Source: UTCHB3 sp002050155
GTDB taxonomy: Bacteria; Bacteroidota; Ignavibacteria; Ignavibacteriales; Ignavibacteriaceae
Length of the DNA: 64,000 nucleotides
Assembly: GCA_030584105.1 (NCBI GenBank)
Contig: CP129491.1
Location: forward strand, 1,178,001-1,242,000
Reading direction: 5' to 3'
This document shows, piece after piece, positions 17,865-26,275 of this stretch. A program made the translations under genes and the position numbers. Every line of letters starts with the position of its first letter. The stretch's first letter is position 1. The notes under the pieces are model-generated. The model was not told where the DNA came from and did not search any database. It was given only the letters and a program-made list of their open reading frames with translations.

Positions 17865-19349
17865 TTATATAATAAAAATCTTCAGTTTATTTGCTCTTCC
17901 CGTTTCAGCAACCGGTGTACCGGATGTGAAGATAACCACATCTCCTTTTTTCGCAAGCCCCAGTTCAACTATTAATTTCGACGCTTCCGGTATTAAAATC
18001 TCCGAATCTCTGTCAAGATCGGGCATGAAAAGTGAAGAAACACCCCAGTACAGACAAAGGTTGTTCATTGTCTCAAATTTGTCGGAAATGGCTATAATTC
18101 TTGATTGTGGGCGGTATTTCGAAAGACGGCGTGCTGTTCTTCCAAGCTCGGAGAAAACAACCACCGCAGAGGCACCTACCTCCCGGCTCATTTGAACTAT
18201 CCCCTTGTTCACTGAATCAAACAATCGATCGAATCCGTCGTGAATGTAATCATATTCTACAACTCTGTTCCAATATTCGTGGACACCGGCATTTCTGACG
18301 ATATTGTTCATAATTTCAACAGTTCTGACAGGAAATTTACCGACGGATGTTTCAGCTGAAAGCATAACCACATCGGTCCCGTCCCACACTGCGTTTGCAA
18401 CATCTGAAGCTTCAGCACGGGTGGGAATCGGGTTGTTCACCATCGATTCCAACATCTGAGTTGCAGTAATAACAAGCTTGCCAACAGCGTTGCAACGGGT
18501 AATAATATTTTTTTGTATCAACGGAACATCCTGCGGATTCATTTCCACACCCAAATCACCGCGGGCAACCATTATACCGTCAGATACTTGAAGAATCTCC
18601 TCAAAATTATCAACTGCTTCCTGCATTTCAATCTTTGCGATAATCGGCGTGTTCACTCCCCTTTCATTCATCCAGCTGCGCAGACCGGTAATGTCCGAAG
18701 CACGACGCACAAAAGAAAGTGCCACAAAATCAACACGATGGTTCTCGTAAATATACGCCAGGTTTATCAAATCCTGTTCAGTTACCGATGGAGTAGAAAG
18801 CACCATCCCCGGCAGGTTCATCCCCTTTTTTGGTTTAAGCACACCACCGTTGTCTATTCTGCAAACAACGGTGCGCTCTTCTAAATCCGTAACCGTAAGT
18901 CTTATTAGTCCATCGTCAATTAAGATTCTATCCCCTGTTTTTGCATCATCTGCCAATAATTTGTACGAAGTTGAAACCATTTCGCTCGTACCATCAATAT
19001 CATCAATGGTAATGCGGAGTGTATCTCCGGATTTAATTTCAATTTCCGGTTTGCTAAGGTTACCAATTCTGATTTTTGGTCCCTGCAAATCGGCAAGAAC
19101 TGCCAAAGAAGTCGATTCGGATTTGCAGGCTTCGTGAACATTGAAGAAGATATTGTCAAAAAAAGCGTGTGTTCCGTGAGAAAAATTCAAGCGAACACCA
19201 TCCATCCCTGCACGGATCATTTGTGCAATAACCGCTTTATCTGAAGTTGCGGGACCGAGCGTGCACAAAATTTTTGTTCTCGCAAAGTGAAAACTGGAAC
19301 CTTGTTGCGTCTCTTTTGGTTTTATACTCTTGAAATCATCGTTCATCAT
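17865..19349 (-). CDS. pyk: Pyruvate kinase
   Basis: 494 residues, slightly longer than the usual 470-480 because of about 22 extra N-terminal residues before ARTKILCTLGPATSD. Conserved elements are GVRLNFSHG, the B domain, VALSFVRRASDI, IIAKIEMQEAVDNFEEI (with the catalytic Lys), GIMVARGDLGVEM and VITATQMLESM. It converts phosphoenolpyruvate and ADP to pyruvate and ATP, the last step of glycolysis. It is a single gene, 108 bp upstream of amrS and divergent from the small membrane protein gene at 19677. No terminator was seen downstream. Confidence 0.96.
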   Translation of the reverse strand: MMNDDFKSIKPKETQQGSSFHFARTKILCTLGPATSDKAVIAQMIRAGMDGVRLNFSHGTHAFFDNIFFNVHEACKSESTSLAVLADLQGPKIRIGNLSKPEIEIKSGDTLRITIDDIDGTSEMVSTSYKLLADDAKTGDRILIDDGLIRLTVTDLEERTVVCRIDNGGVLKPKKGMNLPGMVLSTPSVTEQDLINLAYIYENHRVDFVALSFVRRASDITGLRSWMNERGVNTPIIAKIEMQEAVDNFEEILQVSDGIMVARGDLGVEMNPQDVPLIQKNIITRCNAVGKLVITATQMLESMVNNPIPTRAEASDVANAVWDGTDVVMLSAETSVGKFPVRTVEIMNNIVRNAGVHEYWNRVVEYDYIHDGFDRLFDSVNKGIVQMSREVGASAVVVFSELGRTARRLSKYRPQSRIIAISDKFETMNNLCLYWGVSSLFMPDLDRDSEILIPEASKLIVELGLAKKGDVVIFTSGTPVAETGRANKLKIFII

Positions 19350-19676
19350 TTGATTAACCTTTTAGAAAAGTTATATAATCCCGTTTCATTGGTAAATACC
19401 CAACTCTTAGGCAAAAGCCCGTTTGTGAGTAAAAACCCATCCGGCGGGCAAAAAATCTTAAAAAGTTAAATCAATTTAATAAATTCTTCTGATGAGTGAT
19501 AATATTATTAACAAATTTTATTCAACGGGTGCAACTTGGAAGCTCAAGCTTTTAACTTTAGTGTGACAGCAGTCATATTTAAAGGGATAAAAGCTGGAAT
19601 GTGACCGATGTTATTTCTCGTTAACTCGTAAAAGTTTATCTTTGCGATGTGAAATTATCAAATTAAACCTTAACTA
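19350..19676. other. Divergent intergenic region, no gene seen
   Basis: 327 bp between divergent pyk and the small membrane protein gene. It holds the upstream signals of both. Apart from the TAnnTTTG element listed separately, no repeat, RNA or conserved frame was recognised. Confidence 0.5.
19637..19644 (+). promoter_or_regulatory. Bacteroidota-type -7 element (TAnnTTTG)
   Basis: TATCTTTG matches the TAnnTTTG consensus of Bacteroidota housekeeping promoters and lies 33 bp before the ATG at 19677. No good -33 TTG element was seen at the expected distance, and the gene has no obvious Shine-Dalgarno sequence. Confidence 0.45.
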
Positions 19677-19865
19677 ATGAGCAATAAAAATTTTTTCAAC
19701 TGGGATGTCAAAACAGGTGACTATCTCAGAGACGAAGAATACGATAAGTTATATCTGAGTAATAAACGACATGAGAAGTTAATAAAAACTGCTTCATGGA
19801 TCGGCGCGGCGGTTGTTATCGCTGCTATTTTCTTCATTGTGTTGGAGACCCTTACAAAAGTTTAA
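19677..19865 (+). CDS. Small single-pass membrane protein (paralogue of 54407-54604)
   Basis: 62 residues. The soluble N-terminus (NFFNWDVKTGDYLRDEEYDK) carries a basic stretch (KRHEKLIK) and is followed by one strong membrane helix at about 40-60. It has its own promoter-like element and a terminator 73 bp downstream, so it is monocistronic. The 65-residue protein at 54407-54604 has the same design: NW(D/T)xxxGDYxR, then a DYDKLY/EYDKLY box, a KK/KH-rich segment and a terminal membrane helix. The conserved pair supports a real gene. The family is not recognised and no function is assigned. Confidence 0.75.
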   Translation: MSNKNFFNWDVKTGDYLRDEEYDKLYLSNKRHEKLIKTASWIGAAVVIAAIFFIVLETLTKV

Positions 19866-19937
19866 CACAAATTGTGTTTTAACATTGTGGTTACTTTGTT
19901 TTTCAGAACTTTGTGCCGCAGTGAACCTTTTGAATTT

Positions 19938-19970
19938 AAGCCGTGGAAAACACGGCTTTTTTTGTTTTGC
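19938..19970 (+). terminator. Intrinsic terminator
   Basis: The stem AAGCCGTG/CACGGCTT with a GAAAA loop is followed by a T-rich tract (TTTTTTTGTTTT). It ends the monocistronic transcript of the 62-residue membrane protein. Confidence 0.88.
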
Positions 19971-20126
19971 AGTTTTTCTCACCCATTCCTTCCCAAAAAA
20001 ATTTGTTTCTATTTTTTTTATCCTTTCATAATTGAAATATTTTATTTATTTTTCAGGTTAGTCCTTTTGTACTTATTATTCGGGCATATTAAATTCTAAT
20101 CATCATCAAAAAATAGTAATCGCGTA

Positions 20127-21980
20127 ATGTCTATAACTAAGAGCCTTTCCTTAGAAGAAATGATTTCATTTGATTTCTATTTTGAAAATTCAACTGATTT
20201 CATCTGCGTAATCGATAAAAACGGCAAATTCATAAAGGTAAACCCTATCTTTTCTACAAAATTGGGCTACAGCAGCGATCAAATAATTGGAGAGCCGTTC
20301 ATTAATTTTGTCCACCCTGAAGATGTTTCAATTTCCATTCTGAATTTCGAAAAAGTTTTCGGTGGAATGACTGATTTGACAATGATTAACCGCTATCGAA
20401 AGTCAGATGGCTCTTATATCTTCGTTGAATGGCAAGCCCATGTCTTCCCTGATGTAATGGTTGCTCAGGGGGTTGATGTTACAGAAAAAATGAACCTTGA
20501 ACAAGAACTTAAGGAAAGTATTGAGCGACTGCGAAGAGTTTTTGATAATTCGCCCAATATGGTCGCACTTCTTGATGCCGAAACCCATAAGTACCTTGAA
20601 TTTAACAAACAAATGGAAATTGCAACCGGGAGAACCCGGAAAGATTTATTGGGGCAAGAGTATTGTATCTACCCATTATGGCACGATAAAGACCAAAGAG
20701 ATATTTTCTTCAGAAAGGTGAAAGAAGATAAGCAAGTTACCAATTTTACCGCTGAGCTACAACCCTTTGGAAAAGAGATACGAAAATATTTAGTCTCCGG
20801 TGGTTTGATTGATTACAAAGATCAGAAGCAGATGGTGGTGATTGCCACAGATTTCACCGCGTACTATAAAAAGGAGAATGGACTTAGAGAAAGTGAAAAA
20901 AGAATAGCCGACCTTTTCGATAATATGGTCGAGTTCTTTACGCTCTACAAAATTACCGATGATAAAAAAGACCTGATTTTCATTCAGGCGAATAAAGCCT
21001 ATCTTCAAAATTATGATTTTGCAGTAAAAGAGTTATCAATTGGTAAAAAGTGGAGTGAAGTTAATGAAAAAGCGGACATGGCTCAAATGGCTGCTTTTAT
21101 CAGCTTAGTTGAAAAAGAACATCCCAAAAAATTCACTATGAAGCACGCAGGGAGCGATCGCTGGATAAAAGGCTCGGCGTATATTCCCTCTCCCGGTTAT
21201 CTTGCTCTGCTTTTCTCAGATATAACAGAAGAAAAACGCACCCAGGATTTGGTGCTGCAGCAAAAAGAGGAACTTGAAGCTGCGGCAAAAGAAAAAGATG
21301 CACTTATATCGGTCTTGGTTCATGATTTAAGGAGCCCGTTCGGTGCTCTGCTTAATTTTTCTGAAATTTTCAGAGATGAGATAGATGAACTTTCTAAAGA
21401 AGAGATCAAAGAAATGGCAACGAGTGTTTCTTCGCTTATCTCTTCGGCATATTCCAACATGAATGAGATGATCGAATATGTTTTGCACCAACGCGGCTTA
21501 TCCAAAATTGAAAAATCGAAGATGGATGTCTGTGCTGTTGCTAAAAGAGCCACAGCATTTTTAAAAGGTAGTTACGAAGGGAAGAAAATAGAATTAAATG
21601 TTGCTAACGGAAAGTACCTTGATATTAATGCAGACCCGAAAAAAGTAGAATCAATCTTTTCAAACCTTATTTCGAATGCTATTAAATTTACCCCACGAGG
21701 CGGGAAAATTGATGTAACCTTTGAAGATAAGGGTGATTTTGTCCAATGTACTGTTTCAGATACGGGTATTGGTGTTCCGGAAGAATCTAAGGACTCACTC
21801 TTTTCAGTAGAGTCAAAATTAAAAAGAAAAGGTACCGAGGGAGAAGCAAGCTCCGGGATGGGTTTACTTCTTTGCAAAGAGTTCGTTACTCTTCACAACG
21901 GTGAAATCAGATGCGAAAACAACCCGGGAGGCGGCACTTCATTTATCTTCACCCTCGAAAAAAATGGGGTACACAACTAA
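20127..21980 (+). CDS. PAS-domain sensor histidine kinase, cytoplasmic
   Basis: 617 residues with no membrane segment. The first PAS domain (about 10-125) reads STDFICVIDKNGKFIKVNPI. A second follows at about 128-250 (FDNSPNMVALLDAETHKYLE), and a third, weaker, at about 260-375. A short coiled coil (EELEAAAKEKDA) precedes the dimerisation domain, with phospho-acceptor His399 in VLVHDLRSPFGALL. The ATPase domain has N (SNLISNAIKFTPRG), G1 (DTGIGVPEES) and G2 (GMGLLLCKEF) boxes. The signal is unknown and no response regulator is adjacent. The gene is convergent with the Lon-like gene, and the two stops overlap by 3 bp. Confidence 0.92.
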   Translation: MSITKSLSLEEMISFDFYFENSTDFICVIDKNGKFIKVNPIFSTKLGYSSDQIIGEPFINFVHPEDVSISILNFEKVFGGMTDLTMINRYRKSDGSYIFVEWQAHVFPDVMVAQGVDVTEKMNLEQELKESIERLRRVFDNSPNMVALLDAETHKYLEFNKQMEIATGRTRKDLLGQEYCIYPLWHDKDQRDIFFRKVKEDKQVTNFTAELQPFGKEIRKYLVSGGLIDYKDQKQMVVIATDFTAYYKKENGLRESEKRIADLFDNMVEFFTLYKITDDKKDLIFIQANKAYLQNYDFAVKELSIGKKWSEVNEKADMAQMAAFISLVEKEHPKKFTMKHAGSDRWIKGSAYIPSPGYLALLFSDITEEKRTQDLVLQQKEELEAAAKEKDALISVLVHDLRSPFGALLNFSEIFRDEIDELSKEEIKEMATSVSSLISSAYSNMNEMIEYVLHQRGLSKIEKSKMDVCAVAKRATAFLKGSYEGKKIELNVANGKYLDINADPKKVESIFSNLISNAIKFTPRGGKIDVTFEDKGDFVQCTVSDTGIGVPEESKDSLFSVESKLKRKGTEGEASSGMGLLLCKEFVTLHNGEIRCENNPGGGTSFIFTLEKNGVHN

Positions 21981-24496
21981 GGTTGCGAATCAGTTCCTGA
22001 ACCGCTCAAAATAGTAGAGTTTGGTACCGGTGGTTCTTTTGTAGCCGATGAGTGTTGCTTCTGGCTTTTGTCAAGTTTAAAAGGGTCTTTATTAAACATA
22101 TACATCTTTTTAAGATTTTGTGTTGCAATGCCGTAAATCGTGTTGCGCGGGTAACACCCATCTTCGCTTATCTCACCTGCTTTCACACCCATAAGAATTT
22201 CCAATGCCTCAGACAGATTTGTAACCGGGTAGATATGAAACTCACCATTGCGGGCTGCTTCCATTACTTCTTCTTCAAGCATGAGGTTGTCAATGTTCGA
22301 TGCAGGAATAATCACTCCTTGTCCGCGTGTTAATCCCTTAGCTTTACATATTTTGAAAAAACCTTCAATTTTTTCATTCACACCGCCAATTGGCTGCACT
22401 ACCCCCTTTTGATTTAAGGAACCCGTCACCGCAATCGATTGGTTAATCGGCAACCGGGTGATTCCGGAAATAATAGCTGCTAACTCTGCAATTGAGGCAG
22501 AATCCCCATCAATACTTCCGTAAGATTGCTCGAAAACAATGTTAGTTGTAATGGATAAAGGGGTTAAATGCGAGAATTTTTCGCGTAGAAATCCGGAAAT
22601 TATCTGAATCGCCTTGTCGTGTGTTTTGCCCGAGAGCCGCGATTCCTTTTCCACATTAATAATAATGCCGTTTCCCGGCGCCACCGAGCTTGAAATCCTG
22701 ACCGGTTTACCAAAAGCAATCAGATCGTTTCCGTAAACCGCCAAACCATTTACCTGCCCAATTTTCTTGCCGGTGGTGTCGATGAATATTTTGTTTTCTG
22801 TTATCATTTCGTGAAGTTTTCCCTCTAAGAGTGCATGTCGTTCCTTAGCTTTTGCAAAAGCTTTGCGCACATGTTCAGAGCGAACCTTCCCTGAACCATC
22901 TTCACCCGCCCAGAACGAGGCTTCCCGCACAATATCTGCAATAACGGAAAACCGTGAGGTTAACTTATCTTTCGAGCCTGCTAACCGGGCGGCAAGCTCC
23001 ATCACGGAGGCAATAGCCGATTTATGAAACTCTCTTAGGTGTTCTTCTGAGATAATTTTTTTTATCACATGCGCAAATTGCACAAGCACTTCTTTCGTGC
23101 GATTAACCTCATAATCAAACTCCGCCAACACTTTGAATATCTTTTTGAAGTCATCTTCACGGTCAGCAAGCAAAGAATAGATATAGGAATTGCCGACTAA
23201 AATCACTTTCAGATCGATCGGAATCGATTCCGGCTTAAGGGATGAAGGCGGCATCTGATAGTAGATGTGGTTATCCTGTATATCCAGCAGCATGTAGGTG
23301 AGGGCTCGCTTCAGTTTTAGCCAAACACCCGGTACCTCGAAAAGGTGCCCCACCCTAAGCACTAAAAATCCGCCATTTGCACGCAACATAGAGCCGGCTT
23401 TTATGTTCATAAAATCAGAATACCAGTTGCCGTGGCGGTCGGGGGTTCTTTCAATCGTTCCAAACAACGAGAGCATTGAAGGCGACTTTTCAATAACCAC
23501 GGGCACCGATGTAACACCCGCATTATCTAAGATCACATTCACATCATAAGCACGGAAAGGGTCAATCGGGAAAGTTTCGGCTAATGCTTCAGGGGAAGCC
23601 TGCGACACTTTAAAAATCTGTATGCTCGAAAGAAGGTCTTTTTCCAAAGAATCAAGCCAACTCAACACATTCTCTTCTGTGTAAGCCTCCCGTAACTGGT
23701 TCAGTGCACCTTTTACGAATGCATCAGCCTCCTGTTGCTCAAGATTTCTGATTTCAGTGTGAAGGTCCTGAGCAATTTTCACATGCTTTTTCACCAAAGT
23801 TATCAGGTCGTGCTGCCTGCGGGTGTAGTTTTCGTATATTTTTTCAGCGGCTTTTTTCGTGATTGATTTTTTTTCAATCAGCTCGTCAATTTGTGAAATA
23901 AGTACGGGCTTACCCTCGATAACGGGCATAATTTCAGGGTGAACGCCATCTTCCCCCTGAACCTGCCCAAGCGTAAGCCCATCTTTATTAATCATTTTTT
24001 CAAAATCTTGAATCAACTGCTGTTCAACTTTTGCATACTTGTTTACTGTAGCAGCCTTTTTTTGGTTAAAAGATTCAGATTCAAGCAGTTGCGGAATCCG
24101 CTCCCTCAGCAGCGAAATTAACGCATTAACTTCATACTTAAATTTAAGGGCTTTCCCCGCCTTAAAAGTAAGCAGAATAGGCATATCCGGGTTACGAAAG
24201 TTGTTCACATACGCATAATCTGAAAGATCAGGCGTTTGCTTCAACATCGTTTCCAGTATTTTCTTCACCGTGGTCGCTTTGCCCGTTCCCGCCAATCCGG
24301 CAATATAAATATTATATCCGGGCGAGTGTAACCCAACGCCAAGCTTAAGCGCCTCAAGCGCCCGATCCTGCCCTATGATGTCTTCAAGGGGCCTTATCTC
24401 GGCGGTTGATTCAAATTTAAAAGTTGAAAGGTTACATTTCCATCTGTAGGCAGAGGGTTTAAGTTCGGGGTGCTTTTTAGCCGGTGAAGGTTTCAT
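21977..24496 (-). CDS. Lon-like ATP-dependent protease (COG1067 type)
   Basis: 839 residues. The Walker A motif GLAGTGKATTVKKI is at about 65-78. A long charged, helical insertion at about 130-290 is typical of this Lon-related family rather than of classical LonA, and the LonA N-terminal domain is absent. The S16 peptidase domain has Ser666 in GDSASIAE and Lys709 in NEKIEGF, 43 residues apart as in E. coli Lon, so the Ser-Lys dyad is complete. Family members are ATP-linked proteases of uncertain substrates. The stop overlaps that of the convergent histidine kinase, so the two share their 3' ends without a terminator. The small gene at 24542-24778 is just upstream. Confidence 0.9.
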   Translation of the reverse strand: MKPSPAKKHPELKPSAYRWKCNLSTFKFESTAEIRPLEDIIGQDRALEALKLGVGLHSPGYNIYIAGLAGTGKATTVKKILETMLKQTPDLSDYAYVNNFRNPDMPILLTFKAGKALKFKYEVNALISLLRERIPQLLESESFNQKKAATVNKYAKVEQQLIQDFEKMINKDGLTLGQVQGEDGVHPEIMPVIEGKPVLISQIDELIEKKSITKKAAEKIYENYTRRQHDLITLVKKHVKIAQDLHTEIRNLEQQEADAFVKGALNQLREAYTEENVLSWLDSLEKDLLSSIQIFKVSQASPEALAETFPIDPFRAYDVNVILDNAGVTSVPVVIEKSPSMLSLFGTIERTPDRHGNWYSDFMNIKAGSMLRANGGFLVLRVGHLFEVPGVWLKLKRALTYMLLDIQDNHIYYQMPPSSLKPESIPIDLKVILVGNSYIYSLLADREDDFKKIFKVLAEFDYEVNRTKEVLVQFAHVIKKIISEEHLREFHKSAIASVMELAARLAGSKDKLTSRFSVIADIVREASFWAGEDGSGKVRSEHVRKAFAKAKERHALLEGKLHEMITENKIFIDTTGKKIGQVNGLAVYGNDLIAFGKPVRISSSVAPGNGIIINVEKESRLSGKTHDKAIQIISGFLREKFSHLTPLSITTNIVFEQSYGSIDGDSASIAELAAIISGITRLPINQSIAVTGSLNQKGVVQPIGGVNEKIEGFFKICKAKGLTRGQGVIIPASNIDNLMLEEEVMEAARNGEFHIYPVTNLSEALEILMGVKAGEISEDGCYPRNTIYGIATQNLKKMYMFNKDPFKLDKSQKQHSSATKEPPVPNSTILSGSGTDSQP

Positions 24497-24541
24497 CGTA
24501 AATTCTGCAAATTTGAAAAAATGTTTTAAAAGAATTGTTGA

Positions 24542-24778
24542 TTATGCGGGTGGATTCCAGGTTTCTAAGTTAAGTTTCAACTCTTTTTCCAACAGAGTTT
24601 TAATTTCTTTGACCCGGAGTGCCGTTCTGTTCAGGGTTGAATATGTGTTGTCAACATAGATACGAAGTTCCTCAAGATTGTGTCCGTCCGGTTTCAGATG
24701 AATAGCCTCCACCATATCTTTGAAAATAGCGTCTAACGCTTCAATTGCAACTTTATATTTTTCCATTGACTTATCCAT
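24542..24778 (-). CDS. Small helical protein of unknown function
   Basis: 78 residues from the ATG at 24778, chosen over the upstream TTG because TTGGAG lies just before it. The composition is charged and helical (MEKYKVAIEALDAIFKDMVE ... LNRTALRVKEIKTLLEKELK), which suggests a two-helix coiled coil. There is no signal peptide or Cys. It lies 45 bp upstream of the Lon-like gene in the same direction and could be co-transcribed with it. No family was recognised. Confidence 0.6.
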   Translation of the reverse strand: MDKSMEKYKVAIEALDAIFKDMVEAIHLKPDGHNLEELRIYVDNTYSTLNRTALRVKEIKTLLEKELKLNLETWNPPA

Positions 24779-24926
24779 TTTCTTCTCCAAAAAATAATAT
24801 TGAATTGGTATTCAAAGATAATAATTTTTTTTATGATGTGTAAACTTTAATTTTAGGTAACCGAAAATAAACCGTAAAGTGCAGACACCGGCCGGCAAAC
24901 TTTAAATGCAGAAACCGGCTGATATA

Positions 24927-24958
24927 CAAAAAAAATGCCGTCTGTTCATCAGACGGCA
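24927..24958 (-). terminator. Intrinsic terminator of the PorV-like (copy 2) operon
   Basis: The 9-bp perfect stem TGCCGTCTG/CAGACGGCA with a 5-nt loop is followed on the minus strand by a run of eight T. It lies 300 bp past the PorV stop, on the far side of the 56-bp array, so the array is part of the transcript's 3' untranslated region. Confidence 0.9.
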
Positions 24959-24995
24959 CTTTGGGAATTGTCGGTTTAACTTTCTCCGGCAGCAG

Positions 24996-25248
24996 TTTCC
25001 TTAGCTATTAACCACAGGATAAAACTTTGCTTTTGTCAAATATTCATCCGCTTTCCTTAGCTATTAACCACAGGATAAAACTTTGCTTTTGTCAAATATT
25101 CATCCGCTTTCCTTAGCTATTAACCACAAGAGAAAACCTTGCTTTAATCAAATATTCATCTGCTTTCCTTAGCTGTTAACCACAGGATAAAACTTTGCTT
25201 TTATTAAATATTCATCTGCTTCTTTAACTGCTGACCAAAAGTTAAAAA
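24996..25248. repeat. 56-bp tandem repeat, four copies plus a degenerate fifth
   Basis: Units start at 24996, 25052, 25108 and 25164, exactly 56 bp apart. Copies 1 and 2 look identical, and copies 3 and 4 carry a few substitutions. A degenerate partial unit from 25220 runs toward the PorV gene's stop. There are no unique spacers, so this is not a CRISPR array. Confidence 0.95.
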
Positions 25249-25259
25249 CCCAGGCAGGC

Positions 25260-26255
25260 TTAAAACCTTACACCGAGTGAAATCCTCTGCACATTTGGCA
25301 GAATATCGTAAACCGAGTATGAATAATCAAAAGAGAAAAGCGTGCTTCCCACAGGGATGTTCGCACCAGCTCCGAAGGTGTATTTCTCATCATCGTAGTT
25401 ATATCTGTATCCGCCGCGCAGGAAAACACGATCAAAAACCGACACTTCCGTTCCGAAATTAACACGCTCCAAGTTATCGTTCGGGTGCGTAACATCGATT
25501 GCGCCTCGCATCTTTATAAAGTTGTAATGAAATATATCCATCGCAACGCCCACCTGGAAGTGAAGCGGCAACGAGAAATCTTCAGTGTTCAACTTAACAG
25601 GCGCAAGCCTCGAATTCGGCACGGTCTCATCTTTGAGTATGCTGTAGTTCAAATCGGGACCGTCGAACCGCATGTCGGGCCCAAAATTACTCATACTCAT
25701 TGCAATTGTAAGGTTGTTGAAATCGAGTTTATATTGCGTGCCGACATCAATCGAGATTCCGCTTGCGGTTTCGTTCCAAATCCGTTGGTTCACATATTTA
25801 ATGGAAACACCGACGCGGAACTGCTCAGTCAGCCTTCTTGCGTACGAAACACCGAGCGCCAAATCGGCAGCGTCGTAAAACCTGCCGGTTCCGTTAGGTT
25901 GTTTCTCAGTGGTGATCTCAATTTTACCTGTTGAAAACGAAATAAAGTGCACACCAAGCACACCGTTATCACCGCCGAGGTTGTAGGCTGCTGCAGCGGC
26001 ATTGAGGTCAAACAAACCGAACCAGTCTAAGTTGGTGAAATGCATATCAACATTTCCCACCTGCGAAATCCCGGCGGGGTTCCAGAATGCAGAAGAGGCA
26101 TCATCAGTATAGGCAATGGAAGCGCCCGCCATTGCAGTTTGCCGTGCACCCACGGGTATCTGCAGAAATTGAGCGCCGGATGTGCCCAGATTCGAGTATT
26201 GAGCCACGATCGGAAATGTTGTTATAAGAACGATCAGGGTTATCATTATTTTCAT
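25260..26255 (-). CDS. PorV/PorQ-family outer-membrane beta-barrel protein (copy 2)
   Basis: 331 residues with a signal peptide (to about 18) and the family opening (SGAQFLQIPVGARQTAMAGA, then DDASSAFWNPAGIS), followed by FadL-like barrel strands ending in Phe (ISLGVRF). AAGGAG precedes the ATG. It is the last gene of the run 35564-25260, 20 bp after the large surface protein. It corresponds in position and type to copy 1 at 5669-6688, although the two proteins are clearly diverged. It may carry a T9SS-type surface protein to the cell surface, most simply the neighbour at 26276. That is an inference. Confidence 0.87.
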   Translation of the reverse strand: MKIMITLIVLITTFPIVAQYSNLGTSGAQFLQIPVGARQTAMAGASIAYTDDASSAFWNPAGISQVGNVDMHFTNLDWFGLFDLNAAAAAYNLGGDNGVLGVHFISFSTGKIEITTEKQPNGTGRFYDAADLALGVSYARRLTEQFRVGVSIKYVNQRIWNETASGISIDVGTQYKLDFNNLTIAMSMSNFGPDMRFDGPDLNYSILKDETVPNSRLAPVKLNTEDFSLPLHFQVGVAMDIFHYNFIKMRGAIDVTHPNDNLERVNFGTEVSVFDRVFLRGGYRYNYDDEKYTFGAGANIPVGSTLFSFDYSYSVYDILPNVQRISLGVRF

Positions 26256-26275
26256 TTTTAATCTCCTTGACCTGT

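Larger units (their letters stand above)
24791..25259. other. Intergenic region with terminator and 56-bp array, no gene
   Basis: 469 bp between two minus-strand genes. It contains, in transcription order, the 56-bp tandem array, the terminator at 24927-24958, and an AT-rich leader of the small helical protein gene. No coding frame was supported. Confidence 0.7.

Noticed and set aside
24996..25248. Regularly spaced repeats as a possible CRISPR array
   Set aside because: The whole 56-bp unit is repeated with no unique spacers, and there are no cas genes in the window.
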